Positions 47,465-57,965 are shown, counted from the stretch's first letter. The stretch: DNA of 64,000 nt from Karalla daura (GCA_029224185.1 CM055193.1:14110669-14174668); one strand, 5' to 3'. The notes: generated by a model from the sequence alone, not told the origin. Numbers and translations are program-made.

Positions 47465-50299
47465 CTGTGTATATAAACAACTTTTCATAACCAACCTTTT
47501 TATTGTCCTTTAGTTGCACATGTAACAAGCATAGTAAAAGAACCTGTGGCGATCCCATGGATTGGTCTGGGAACAGTGATAAGAAGAAAGCTAAATATCC
47601 CAAATTATACGAGGAACAGAAATTATAATTATACTATGCTACATAGCTCCTTAATCTTATGTGCAGTTGCTTGAAATGCTGAAACAGTGTCCTCCCACTG
47701 TTCCACATTAATAGCATTAATGAAGCTATCGATCCATTGATTCTTGGTGACTGCTCATGGAGGGTTTCCAACACAAAGGTGGCATCTTTCTGGCAGCAGT
47801 GATGCCTGTTAGGTGTAACTTTGACAGGCTTACCTGTCTGCCATACGAGCACGTTGTCACTTCATCACACCCTCTAATCACATAACTGGCAAACTACACA
47901 CCCAGCCTCCCACTCTGGAGAGCAATCAAACAATTCCCATCTAAATGTCACATTAGCATTACATTTAAGTGCGGCTTTCTAACCTTTGAATCGAGAGACA
48001 TGAAACAACACATAATAGCAGAATTACAAATGCCCCAAACGCAGTACAGGAAATTTATTTTTCATAGTTTCAAATCAGATTATAGATGATTTGACTATTT
48101 ACTTTACACCTGTTAAAACTTTTATCCAAAAAGGCTTACTGTACATTGGAGAAAAATCAGAGCCACATCTCAAAAGAGACCAGAGTGTAACAATAATTAC
48201 TACACTACATTATTCAGGCTGCCAAGGGATGAGATAAGTACTAGTCTAAGTGCAGAGTTTAAGCATTAGGAAAAGGGCAATGAGAAGGAAGAAGCAGGGC
48301 AGTGATTGGTCGGTCTTAGGTCACTTCTTTATGGAAGCAGACTTCTGGACAATACTTGTCATATTGTCTCTGGTATCTAAACTTTCAAAGCAATATTTGT
48401 ACCTTTTTTTTTATATAGCAATAGTCTTCTCCGCTCTCTTGCCGAGGGCTGCCTGGCTGATAAGATCGATCCCACTCCCAGGTCGGCCAGGTAAATATAG
48501 AGCGCCGCCAGCAGCCCGTTGGCCCAGCTCAACATAAACGTTTGAAGTCTGGCCATCGCTGTGAGGTTGCCACGCAACCAGCTTGAGACTCCAGGAAGTC
48601 CACCGCGATAGATACTGCTCGGATTAAACACGGTACATTGTGTTAATCAGCGGCTGCCGGCAGCGGCCATACACTTACTGTACAGACACAGGAGAGGATC
48701 CTTTCATCTAAGTTTAGCTCCGACTGCAGTGCCGCTTCCCCATTGATCGACACGTACGGCCGCTGTTTGTTTCCACCCATGGAGCACGGGAAACGATAAA
48801 TAATGTAATATCTTTCTGTCGTTCAGGCAAATAAATCGACATCCAACTTGCCATGAACAGGTTTATTCCAAGAAAGTGAATCTTGGAAACACATAAAATG
48901 CTCATCTGAAAGTAAACAGGGCAGCAAACATACCTCGATAGCAAGTCCCAGTTCTCACCGCCTACACAGAAAACCCTTGGGACTCTAACAAAAGAAACTC
49001 CAGTGGGACATTACGCACTTTCCAACCGCAGAACCTTTGCAGCAAAACAAGTATTTGTGATTTTCTTGTGTGTTCAGCATGGCCGCCATGTATTCTCTGT
49101 GGCATTAGAAGCTTTGTTGTGACACAGAGGGATGGGAATCGATCAGAGTTTAGCGATTCTGATTCCATTATCGATACTGCGTGTAGATCTGATTTCTTAT
49201 GGATTCTCGTATGGATTCTCATTGGATGAGGGAAGAGAACAAAGAGGACAAATGGATTTTTTTTGCATTAACTCTCGTTCATGTCTTCGCCTCTGAACAG
49301 AAGATAAAGCACACACATGGTGCTAGTTTTGCAGAGATTTAGAGCTTGTCCTTGCTTGAATTAGCGCTCTCTCTCTCATACCCTCCATCCAATCTTCTTA
49401 CTCGATTTTGACACTCCACTGCTCCTATGGCGTGATCGTTCAATTTCTTTGCAGGCCTGCAGCCACTAGAGAGAATCATCAACCATATCTTCAACACTAA
49501 TGATGTAGACCCAGGGCCTGGAGACTTAAAAGTTACCTTCCACTTTACGAACCGATGAAGTCGATGCTAAGTAGCATATCAAATCAAATCAAATGAATCA
49601 CAGCTGTGTGGCCAAATAGAAGCTTTACAGGCGTTTCAAGTGGCCTTAGTGTCATCCAGTCCCTTGATATATAACCACGGCATCTGAAACAAACAACTCA
49701 CTGCGACATCATAAGGCATTCGCAACAAAGTAGGCCAAAAAGTGGAAACATTTTTTGTGTGTTGCCATCTTTATGATCTCTATATTTAGCAAATATTCAG
49801 GCCCCTCCAAAAAAGCTCTTTTCCAGTGTTATTGGAGACTTCTACAGACTTTGTCACTTTGTCAAAATGTGAAAATCACTCTTTATCTTCTCAACAAGCT
49901 GCAAGAGGGATGATCGACCCTCTGTGTCCGCCTAATTTCTTTCAGTGTTTCAGTTCATCATTTTAAGACGAAACTGTTTTCAGACAGAAATATTCATTTT
50001 GAGATATCCCCAATTCATTAGTCGATAAAGCTTGTGAAGACAAAAAAAACCCCTTGTGACACTTGCTCTCCCTCGCCCCCCAGAAAATCCATGCTGTGAT
50101 CACAGTGCTGGACTACGACAAGATCGGCAAGAACGACGCCATCGGGAAAATCCTGGTGGGAAGCAAGTGCCAAGGGGCCGGGCTCAAACACTGGTCCGAC
50201 ATGCTGGCCAACCCCCGTCGCCCCATCGCCCAGTGGCATCCGCTGCAGCCGGAGGAGGAGGTGGATGCCGCCGTCGCAGCCCTAAATGCCAAGAAGTAA
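38233..50299 (+). CDS. syt2: Synaptotagmin-2-like calcium sensor, complete coding region in 8 exons
   Basis: Joining 38233-38428, 38803-38963, 42983-43120, 43963-44130, 44888-45055, 46552-46669, 47029-47162 and 50084-50299 gives 432 residues (human SYT1 and SYT2 are about 420). Order: luminal N-terminus with an N-glycosylation site (NST, 39-41), one membrane segment (about 69-90) followed by cysteines likely to be palmitoylated, an acidic/basic linker, C2A (about 150-277) and C2B (about 281-425). Calcium-ligand Asp residues are all kept: D180, D186, D238, D240, D246 in C2A and D311, D317, D371, D373, D379 in C2B. The C2B polylysine K332-K335, bottom arginines R406/R407 and the WHPL motif (412-415) are present. 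By family knowledge it sits on synaptic vesicles, binds SNAREs and acidic lipids, and triggers fast transmitter release. KCCCKKKKNKK, PIEEWRDL and PEKLGDIC favour SYT2 over SYT1 or SYT5. Fish carry syt2 duplicates, which I cannot separate. Confidence 0.9.
38429..38802 (+). other. syt2 intron 1 (374 bp, GT-AG)
   Basis: Canonical gtgagt donor and ctctgcag acceptor with a CT-rich tract before it (about 38737-38760). No other feature is seen. Confidence 0.85.
38803..38963 (+). CDS. syt2: syt2 exon 2: transmembrane segment and basic juxtamembrane stretch
   Basis: The acceptor is ctctgcag at 38795-38802 and the donor gtatgt at 38964. The exon encodes residues 66-119: LPSWAIIAIAVVAALLILT as a hydrophobic helix, then CCFC, KKCCC and a run of Lys/Gly (KKKKNKKGKKGKGD), ending MGMKNLKGGE. 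The cysteines at 85, 86, 88 and 93-95 match the palmitoylated cluster of SYT1/SYT2, and the lysines act as the stop-transfer signal. Three consecutive cysteines before KKKKNKK are typical of SYT2 rather than SYT1. The exon ends in phase 0. Confidence 0.95.
38964..42982 (+). other. syt2 intron 2 (4.0 kb, GT-AG)
   Basis: The first 114 bases stay open in frame from exon 2 (stop at 39075-39077) and are CpG-rich. A G-rich block lies at 39867-39945 and TG-rich microsatellites at 41166-41205 and 41340-41366. The acceptor side is C-rich (42918-42982). Reading frames on both strands near 40100-40780 have no recognisable family. Confidence 0.8.
39867..39945. repeat. G-rich low-complexity block in syt2 intron 2
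   Basis: Many runs of three to six G separated by one to five bases, such as ggggtgggggtggggttggg. Quadruplex formation is possible in DNA and in the pre-mRNA. Confidence 0.85.
42983..43120 (+). CDS. syt2: syt2 exon 3: acidic linker and start of C2A; followed by a GC donor
   Basis: The acceptor is gtccacag at 42975-42982. The exon encodes residues 120-165: a strongly acidic DDDDEEDDVEPG stretch, a mixed-charge Glu/Lys region, then the first C2A strand KLGKLQYSIDYDFQENK. The reading frame and the family's exon boundary (FQ.N | LTVG) put the end after AAG at 43120. The next bases are gcgagt, so this intron uses GC rather than GT at its donor. Reading through would add 21 residues and then a stop. 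Confidence 0.93.
43121..43962 (+). other. syt2 intron 3 (842 bp, GC-AG)
   Basis: The donor is AAG|gcgagt and the acceptor ctccacag. The exon boundary is forced by the phase 0 join FQENK|LTVGIL, which matches the family. The interior is AT-rich and featureless. Confidence 0.85.
43963..44130 (+). CDS. syt2: syt2 exon 4: C2A, first calcium-binding loop
   Basis: The acceptor is gctccacag ending at 43962 and the donor gtaagt at 44131. At 168 nt and phase 0 on both sides it encodes residues 166-221, from LTVGILQAAD to NETFTFK. It carries D180 and D186 (loop 1 calcium ligands) in SMDSGGTSDPYVKV, and the basic strand PDKKKKFDTKVHKKTLNPVF. The 56-codon length equals that of the corresponding SYT1/SYT2 exon. 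The residues LLSMDSGG differ from the usual LPALDMGG, but the ligands are unchanged. Confidence 0.96.
44131..44887 (+). other. syt2 intron 4 (757 bp, GT-AG)
   Basis: Canonical gtaagt donor and gttttgcag acceptor. It contains one reverse-oriented SINE-like copy at 44577-44840. Confidence 0.85.
44577..44840 (-). repeat. SINE-like copy in syt2 intron 4
   Basis: It starts atccatccatccattatc, with gggaatacaccctggtcatg, a CA tract, tttagagtctccag and caaaatgc-type phrases degraded toward the end. Confidence 0.7.
44888..45055 (+). CDS. syt2: syt2 exon 5: C2A, third calcium-binding loop
   Basis: The acceptor is gttttgcag ending at 44887 and the donor gtgaga at 45056. The 168-nt phase 0 exon encodes residues 222-277. 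The loop YDFDRFSKHD supplies D238, D240 and D246; R241 matches the arginine that tunes calcium affinity in SYT1 (R233). PIEEWRDL near the end is the SYT2 form (SYT1 has VTEEWRDL). It finishes DSADQEE, leading into C2B. Confidence 0.96.
45056..46551 (+). other. syt2 intron 5 (1.5 kb, GT-AG)
   Basis: Canonical ends. The part near 45425-45540 (gtggagaccaaaaccagag and neighbours) looks like a degenerate dispersed fish repeat, but I cannot assign a family. The rest is plain. Confidence 0.8.
46552..46669 (+). CDS. syt2: syt2 exon 6: start of C2B
   Basis: The acceptor is tcctcgcag ending at 46551 and the donor gtacgt at 46670. The 118-nt exon encodes residues 278-316 plus the first base of the next codon. 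It opens PEKLGDICISLRYVPTAGKL, where Pro-Glu before KLGDIC matches SYT2 (Gln-Glu in SYT1), and includes EAKNLKKMDVGGLS with calcium ligand D311. Confidence 0.96.
46670..47028 (+). other. syt2 intron 6 (359 bp, GT-AG)
   Basis: Canonical gtacgt donor and gttcgcag acceptor. It is GC-rich (about 46725-46930) and shows no other feature. Confidence 0.85.
47029..47162 (+). CDS. syt2: syt2 exon 7: C2B polybasic strand
   Basis: The acceptor is gttcgcag ending at 47028 and the donor gtgagg at 47163. The split GAT codon gives D317 (calcium ligand), then PYVKINLLQNGKKL. K332-K335 is the polybasic patch that binds PIP2 and SNARE complexes in SYT1/SYT2. The exon continues TLNPYYNESFSFEIP and ends LEQMQ in phase 0. 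Confidence 0.96.
47163..50083 (+). other. syt2 intron 7 (2.9 kb, GT-AG)
   Basis: Canonical gtgagg donor and ccccccag acceptor. A compound (AT)n(GT)n microsatellite lies at 47410-47460. Nothing else is recognised. Confidence 0.85.
47410..47460. repeat. Compound (AT)n(GT)n microsatellite in syt2 intron 7
   Basis: About eleven AT units followed by about twelve GT units. Confidence 0.95.
50084..50299 (+). CDS. syt2: syt2 exon 8: end of C2B and stop codon
   Basis: The acceptor is gccccccag ending at 50083, and the TAA stop is at 50297-50299. It encodes residues 362-432. LDYDKIGKND supplies calcium ligands D371, D373 and D379. WSDMLANPRRPIAQWHPL contains the bottom-face arginines R406/R407 and the WHPL docking motif. 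The first strand is KIHAVITV where SYT1 and SYT2 have KVQVVVTV, and the tail (EEEVDAAVAALNAKK) is slightly longer than in mammals. Confidence 0.95.
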   Translation, partial: KIHAVITVLDYDKIGKNDAIGKILVGSKCQGAGLKHWSDMLANPRRPIAQWHPLQPEEEVDAAVAALNAKK

Positions 50300-50343
50300 A
50301 ACCCCCGCCCTGAACACACGGTCCCCACCTCCACCCACCTACC

Positions 50344-50388
50344 CACCAACCTACCTACCTACCTACCTACCTACCTACCTACCTACCT
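50344..50388. repeat. (ACCT)n tetranucleotide repeat in the syt2 3' UTR
   Basis: About eleven ACCT/CTAC units starting roughly 45 bases after the stop codon. Confidence 0.95.
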
Positions 50389-53340
50389 AATGCCCCACAC
50401 ATTCCCTGCCATTCCCCTCCCAAGGTCCCACATATCAGTGTATATTCCAAAAGAGCACCCCAAACTGTACATCTAACCCACCGCCTCTATCCCACCCCCC
50501 ACCCCCGCCACCTGTCAAAAGATACCATTCGACATGATGGGAAATATAGTTTGAAAAAAAAAAAAGCATCATGTTATATGAATCCATGTCATTGAAAAAA
50601 GAGGAGAAGCTCCAGGAAGGACAGATACTCCGTTGATTTCCTTTAGATCTATTTTTGTATTGGGGTTGTGGTTCCATGAAATAAGAATACAGAGTGAAGA
50701 ACAGGAAAAAGTGCGACGTGGGAGTCTGGTGATAGAGGGGATAAAACATACACTCACTCATGTTGTACTTCTCACCCTTTCCCTTTAGTGACACAGTTTT
50801 GCTTAGAATAGTGCTTAACAATAAGATGCTTTATACTGCCATATGATAGAGAAATAACACAAGCAGGTCCATTCCTTAGGTGTACTGTGCACCATGTTCC
50901 TCACCTGCCAGTTGTCATGTTATATGATTCTGTTAGTTTTGAAGTACATTCCTAGAGTTGGGTAGCGCGTAGGGATAGGCACATATCCAGTTACCCTCAA
51001 ACACACTGCCTTTTTGATTAGTTCACCTTCTACCCATCGTCTCAGGAAAACTGAGAGGAAACTGAAACTCCATGCCTTTTTTTCTAAACGGGTTGTTCTT
51101 GTTATTGTCGTTGATATTATTATTATTCCAATCCTCCACTTGCCGAGAAAGAAATGTCGGATTCAAACGCTTGACCGCTTGGTTTTTCTTTGTTTTTTTT
51201 TGGTGACGTAAGGCTCACGACTGGTGTTCAGTGTATCCATGAAATGGTACGTTCAGGGAACAGGGGAGCGATGGATTTTCAGCTGGGGGACGGGGTTGTG
51301 TTTCTGTTTTTTGTTGGTTTTTTTTGTTGTCGTTGTTGTGGGGAAAAAAAGAGGCTGCGTCTGTCATCTGAACGACGGAAGAAAAAAACAAGCGAGGAAA
51401 CATCAGAGCGGGTTCAACAGAGACTGATTCCAACCACCAATGACATGATTTACAAGGTGTCGATTACTGCCTGCAGTCCACCACCTCCCCTCCCAACGCC
51501 TCTGATTCTGTATCTCACTTGTTCAGTGCTACTGCCATTAGTCATGGACTTGACACAAGGGTTTTACTTCAAAGGAATCCCTATAACCGTCTTACAGTCA
51601 TAAAGGAGACAAGCCTTCAAAGTAACAAAATAAGCAATTTTCAACTTTCTTACCAGGGACGCCTTCCAGTTAGCGGTGTTGTTCTCTTCATTTCTTCCTT
51701 TATTTCGTCTATCTCCTCTCCTTTTGATTTGTCGAGTCGTGATTGTTTTTTCTTTCTTTAATATTTCACTTAGCTTCAAATACATTTATTCCTCAAGCAC
51801 TTTAAATCCAAATGTTACGTTCAAGCACCCTCAGAAACCAGAGCTTTAATTATTTATGTTAGGAATCACTGCTGGTTAAAAAAAAGAAAAAAGAGAGTGA
51901 GGGCGTGCGTTATTGCTTTGTTTCTGCTCAGCTTTTTCGTGTACGATTGTTTGGATATTATGTTTTTCCACATGATTGCAAGGACACGGTCTGGAAGAAG
52001 GCACTGATCCATGTGTATTTTATACACAGCTTACCAAACTGTTGAAGTTAATTGCACTACTGGGTATTACTCTGTTCTGTGGTAATTTGACACTATTATT
52101 GACCTGTGTTTGTTTGGTGTTTTGTAATCGCTAAAAACAAAAAAAAAAAAGTTGTGAAACTGAAGTTTCCTGTGGCACACAGCGACAGACAGGTCTCCTC
52201 AAACTAGCGGACTCCTCTTGGAAAAAAAAACAAAGAAAAGACGATGTTACAACCCAACGCTGCTCCCCTACCCACCCTCCGGCTCCTTCGCCAGATGAAA
52301 ATTGTTTTTTTGTATTTGTGAATTAATATTCTGCTGACGAGACATTTCGGGAACAAACTTTGTCTCGTGGTAGAAATCCAAATTGGCTCGACCGAAAAAC
52401 CTCATCAGCCCGGAGTAAATTGGCGAAAGCGTGATCGTTAAATAGCTCGTATGCGTCTGGCGCTCGGGTCCCGGTATTCCTGCTTTCAGGTCTAAATTAG
52501 GAGTTAAAACCAGTGCTGCCTGTGGCACCGACTGACTAACACCACCCGTTTTAATGTGTCCAGGAAGAGGCAAAGTCAATGTCAATCAAACGTAGACAGT
52601 ACCGCAACTTTCTCTCATTTCCGCTTATTTTTGGAACTTAATGAATGTTGGCTCTTGTGTCGTTCTCTGTTGGAAATTGTGACTCCACATAAAGCCATGT
52701 TCAGACTTGTGTTCCTCATCCCTCATGACCGTCTTCTTTCCGTTTATCGAAGCAGCACTAAAGAAAAAGGCAACATGGAAGCAATCAAGCAACCCATCGG
52801 TGTGTAGTTTTGCCTATATACATAGCTCATACACGTTGATACTGCATGTTTATACAAAATACTGTACATAAGAGCATGTTTTAGAGAGGACGCAAAAATA
52901 TCTCGTGTACGTACAATGGGTGTCATTTGTCATTTTAATAACACAATGAAGGGGGAAAAAAGATGCACTGTATATTTTCTAAATGAAACAAATGTGTATT
53001 TATTTTCCATGAGGGTCATTGGAGAGAATGTCATACAAATATTCGAGTACTATTACTAATAAGAACCTTTCCACGCCTGAACTTCTTAAGCAAGTGTGTC
53101 GTCCAGTACTGTGTGTGAGTTCATGTAGGATGAAAATGTAGCCGCATGCTTGCTATCTACTTCCTTGTGATCCAGTTTTTGTTTCGTTTCGACGCCATTT
53201 TATCTGCCACACCGTTCAGTTGCAGCACTTTTCTGGAGGCCATCGTTTTTGACTCTTTTCTGAATTATACTGCTGTTATTTAGTTATTTTTTAATGATAT
53301 GTTTTTAGATTTTAATTCTTGGGATGGTGGGGTGGGGATG

Positions 53341-53362
53341 GGGGGGGGGGGGGGGGGGGGGG
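53341..53362. repeat. 22-base G run in the syt2 3' UTR
   Basis: An uninterrupted G tract preceded by tggggtggggat. Its length may also reflect assembly uncertainty. Confidence 0.9.
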
Positions 53363-53424
53363 TCTCCAAGTCTTTTTGACGATTATTTTCAAATGACGGA
53401 TTTGGCGCAGTGTTACTCTGAAAT

Positions 53425-53430
53425 AATAAA
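53425..53430 (+). terminator. Possible proximal polyadenylation signal of syt2
   Basis: AATAAA within gaaataataaatcatc, about 3.1 kb after the stop codon. Use would give a 3' UTR about half as long. GT-rich sequence (tagttgtgagatgtgcgggtgg) follows within 20-45 bases. Confidence 0.35.
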
Positions 53431-56400
53431 TCATCAGAAGAAGACTGTAGTTGTGAGATGTGCGGGTGGATTATGCAGGAGTTGTCATTTTGTGCCAGTG
53501 CTGACACAGCGTGAAGTCGACTGGATTGTTCCTTTATATGAAACACATTTCCAGGGGCCAAAAAGATGAATGATTCCAATCCACGGGACACACATGACTT
53601 GGAAGCCCTTCTTCTCTCTTTCTATTACTTGGAGTTTTTTTTTTGTTTTCCACTTCAATTTAAATGACATGAAACCCTTCACGGCTGTGTCTCTTTTACT
53701 GTGTTTATTATACAAAATACGTGTACGTGTATACAAGATAAATAAGATAAAACTAAAGCCATAAAACTCAAGCACTAACTCTTTAGAGCTCAGCTGAGTA
53801 GCTAGAGTTTGTTTATGAAGAAGAAAAAACAAAAAACAAACACGTCTTCATTTTCCTCGGCCAGTGTTTCTCTTTTACATTCCGTTCAGAGGTCTTTGTT
53901 CATCAAGAGGGCAAAATCCATTTTACTGTATATGAGAGCATTGAGAACAGCTGTGAGTTTAGTAGAGTGAGTGTGTGTTTTTCTACTTTCAGAGCTGTTG
54001 ATGTCCTTGTTTACTAGAGGTAGCTGATTTTTCAGTATTGTGATTAGTAATGTATATGCCTTGTTTTGATAGTATCAACAACAGACATAATATCACAATA
54101 GGCTCTCAATAATACTGCTTAAATTATATATAATAATTATATATAATATATAGAAATATATATATATATATATGAGAGTGTGTTCTATTCTTGGGCTGAG
54201 TGCAATTAATGAACCAAACTGGATCACTCTACAGGTTTCTCTTCTTCCAGTTTAGCAGCAGAATGTACTCGTGGCCACACGTACAATCAATAACGCACTG
54301 CTGGGGATCTACGGCTCGCGCTGTGGGTTTCTGTTGCCTCGATTAGCAACGAAACAACAGTTTGAGATCCGAAAAAGCGAGAGAGAGAAGAGAGAGAAAC
54401 GTGATACAATGGCACCCAAGTTTTAGGGCTGAATCCCTCCCATAGAACTATGCATAGAGTTGATTTTCACAAACACATGACAAGAAGTATATGAAAATGT
54501 CAAAATATGTATTATGTCATGCACACGATATGAAGTAAAAGACATAGTTCTGAAATTTGGGAAAAATGTACCTCTTTAGTTTCTTGCCCAGAGAGGAAAA
54601 AAGTAATATCGCTCTCACGGCAGGGGATCGTCATTAGCTCAGAAAGATTAGAGACAGATGGAGACAAAGTTAAAAAAATAATAATGATGATGATTATAGC
54701 AATTCACCTTGCAGTAACTCAAAAGCTCAAACCAGTCTGGGCCAGGGCGATAAAAAGACTCCACAAAGACACAAAACCATCAAAACTGTTAAAAAAAAAA
54801 AAAAAAGAAGTTACTAATTCAATAAGTTTCTCAGGACCAGTACCACGCATACTTGATTTAAGGTGGAGCATCGCTGTGATTTGCGTCTAGTGAACAGATT
54901 AAACAGGTCAGACATAATGTGCTGCTAATTAGCAGGTCTCAGAGATGCAGAGTGGGGCATTCCTTCCAGGTGAGCTGTCTCCACCTGTTTCCAGGCTAAA
55001 CTAAGCGGTCTGTCCCCCAGGCTGGTACTTTTAAGGACTGCTGAGAGTACAACACAATCTTCTCATCCGACTCCGGGCAAGGACGTGAGAAATCCTGCTT
55101 CCCAAACTGTCGAGCTATTCTTTTAAGTTTACCTCAGCGGCTGAATTCTCTCTGAAGTAAATCTTAAATTGCCATCTTTCTACCCTGCCCACAATGTGTC
55201 GCCGCACATTGTCTAATGCAATATATATATATATATTTATTCGCTGTCCCATTAAAGCTTCTGACTGTGACCAAATGACGCGCTGAGACCAATTCCAACT
55301 CCACGTCAGTGCGTTTTTCTTTTTTTTTGTATTGTTTTTTAGTTTTTCTCCCAGAAATACTGCCACTACCTGATTTCATTTGCCGCCATCCGTCGAAACA
55401 GTGTTTGACTCGACAAAAGCCAAAACAACAATTTGACGTCAGAGGCAAACAGAACACAGCCGACGATGAGGCAAAACGTGACTGCAGGTACATGTTACAG
55501 CACACGACGAGAGGTTCGGTTCTTCATTCGCTTCTAACCGCTTGGCTCGCCACAGCCACATGTTCTATGGGGGACTGAAACTGGGAGCCGCGCGTATGCT
55601 TGTGTATGCGGGATACGAGGATAAGGCGGTGGGGCCCTTTAGCACGAAATGTGCAAAAACAAACAAAAAAAAAACAAACAAAAAAACAAAAAACAAAGCA
55701 CTAGTATATACAATACAATATACAGTACAGTACAGGTCTGCATGCATGGGACACATTACTCATACCTAAATGTACATCTTTGTGTGTGTGTGTGTGACTG
55801 TAATACTCAAAACAATCTGGGTTCTGTTTTCAACAAGGGGGCTGTTCTGCTCGGTTGTTAGCTACCGTAGATGTACGATTCCTTATGCACAACTGCATCT
55901 GAAACCATGTGCTGTTTCAGCCGTGCAGAGCCAGCTTCAGAGCACCGTTCACACAACTAGTTGTGCTTTTGTTTGTTGTTGTTGTTGTTGTTGTTGTTTT
56001 GTTTTTTAATTTCGTTGTTCTTTTGGAACAAACGCTGGGATTTAAAAAGGGAAACCATCCAAAGTTCGGTAGATTTATCATTTATCACCCTGTCAAAATG
56101 TGTTGAGAAGCCTGTCAGCGGGTAAAGACTCCACCTTGAAACATGTTGTCTTGTCTCCTCTATTACTCGCTGTGTTTCTTCTTTGTATTCTTGTGTACGT
56201 GTAATCACTCCTTCCGTCTGATTTTTGTTGTTTTTGTTTTGTTTTTTTCCCTTTATTATCGTGACGTGCACTTCTAATGTAGAATGTAGGACTGTATACG
56301 ACCCAATGCCAGAATCACGTTTGCTTTCTGTTCTGTGTCTCTGTCTTGTTTTACGTGTAACCAGCTGTGTACCATCAGTATGATGAAGCTGAACAGGAAG

Positions 56401-56892
56401 CGGGCTCACTGATGTCTCCTCTGAACCTGCTTTAGCTGAGCGTAAAGAATGCCGGCCTTCATGTTTACAACGTGGACATACTGTATACTGCCAAACATGC
56501 AGGACCGTAACAAACTCCCCTCTTGAGTGCTTAGTCCTCCATCTGTCATCCCTGATGCAACGGTACTCTCAAGACTCTTTTCCTTTTCCCCCTTTTTTCC
56601 ACCTCTTTCTCTTCTTCATCATCTTTTAAAGCGTCGGAGGACGGTCAGGTTGTGTCCTCTAGCTGTGTTTCTTCGTGTCTAGTGTCGTGGTGCGCGTGTT
56701 CATGTCAGTACTTGTGCCTACTGTGGATCGCATGCTTTAGCCCTTGACTGGACACAAACGTTGCTCACAAACTCCTCTTGACCCTTATGTGGACAAACGT
56801 TGGGGATCCTTATAAAGTTATCAAGGGAACCAAATAACTTATTACAAATTTATCATATGTGTTACCAGTTCTGTAAAAAAAAACAAATAGGA

Positions 56893-56898
56893 AATAAA
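56893..56898 (+). terminator. Distal polyadenylation signal of syt2
   Basis: AATAAA lies in gaaataaagg, and a GT/T-rich stretch (tgcttgtgtttcag) follows about 25-40 bases later, as a cleavage site needs. It is the last good + strand signal before the opposing gene. An earlier AATAAA at 53425-53430 could give a shorter 3' UTR. Confidence 0.6.
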
Positions 56899-57156
56899 GG
56901 CCTTTTAATTACCATGACTTGCTTGTGTTTCAGTTCAGCCGACTCCTGATCATCTTTCACCCTTTGACGCATCATTAGAACAAGTGACACAATGGTAAAA
57001 TCTTCAGCACTGTCCCTGTTTGAAGCCTTGGTGGACATCATGTCAATTTTTTCAATTGGAGACTCTAAATTTACCTATGTGCACAAGGGATCCATCAGAA
57101 GGTACAAAGCAGGTAAGATAAGAGATGGCTGGAAACAGAAATCTATTTTTCAGTCC

Positions 57157-57162
57157 TTTATT
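57157..57162 (-). terminator. Candidate polyadenylation signal of ppp1r12b
   Basis: TTTATT on the + strand reads AATAAA on the - strand. It lies about 260 bp from the opposing syt2 signal. The downstream element is weak, so the call is tentative. Confidence 0.3.
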
Positions 57163-57760
57163 AAGCAGCGTGACTAAACCGATGTGTGCATTACAAGCTA
57201 CCACCAACACATGTCAAATGTTTCAATACAATATACTGCATGGTTCAATACATCCGCAGTGGGTGTAGCAAAACACCTGACACACACGCTCTGTATCTGA
57301 GGTTGAAGTAAATCAGTTTCTGGGACGTGAGCAGACACAACACTGGTGATGACCACTGTGCTTCCTACACGTTCACATCGAACACTGAGGACGTAGGTCA
57401 GTTCACCCTTGTAGCGACAAGAAGACAGATGCCAAAATCACTCATGTCTGAGGATCCGTTCGCTACTTGCAGCGACTCAGCAGATTTATCAGGGACTCAG
57501 GCATTTTAATCGGGCAGTTTCAGCTATTAGATATAGTCCTGGCTCTTTTTACGCTCCATAACAAATCACTGTGAAGCAGCAGCCTCTTTTCTTCTGTTTC
57601 TCGTGTTAAGTAGACTTACGTTTCAGCGTTCCCAATTTTTTTCAAACATTTTCACTGCAGTGGCAGCAGTAAATGTGGACTTAAGCTTCACGGAGTTAGA
57701 ATTTATTGCGTGGCTGCATTACCGTGGATATGTAGCTAATCCACTGGCAACTCTGAGTGC

Positions 57761-57965
57761 TTAAAGGAGCAGTGTGCACGATTCAGTGGCATCTAGTGGT
57801 GAGGATCACAGACTGCAATCCCCTCTGCATCACTGCATCCTCCTCATGTATGTCCGAGACGCCACAACTCTGTTAAACGTGAAAACTGTAAATCTTTTTC
57901 AATGGCAGGAATTTGGTTTTGTTCATCCTGGGCTACAATGAGCTCATTGTGCAAAAGTCTACACC
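57761..57965 (+). repeat. Truncated copy of a third fish repeat (ttaaaggagcagtgtg type)
   Basis: It begins cttaaaggagcagtgtgcac, then attcagtggcatctagtggt, atgagg-like sequence, and tttggttttgttcatcctgg. The left end resembles the terminal repeat of a common non-autonomous element; the right end is missing. Confidence 0.6.

Larger units (their letters stand above)
50300..56920 (+). other. syt2: syt2 3' UTR, about 6.6 kb
   Basis: No supported coding exon occurs between the stop codon and the AATAAA at 56893-56898. The stretch lacks the SINE and foldback repeats that are frequent upstream, as expected for a long conserved neuronal 3' UTR. It holds an (ACCT)n tract (50344-50388), a 22-G run (53341-53362), an AT tract (54124-54173), a TTG run (about 55970-55998), T-rich patches, an earlier AATAAA at 53425-53430, and a Pumilio-type TGTACATA (52863-52870). 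Its extent is inferred from these signals; no transcript evidence is available. Confidence 0.65.

Noticed and set aside
38233..50299. Calling the gene syt1 or syt5
   Set aside because: PEKLGDIC, PIEEWRDL, the KKCCCKKKKNKK run and the FK.Q N-terminus all fit SYT2 better. SYT1 stays possible only because PPP1R12A is its neighbour in the same orientation.
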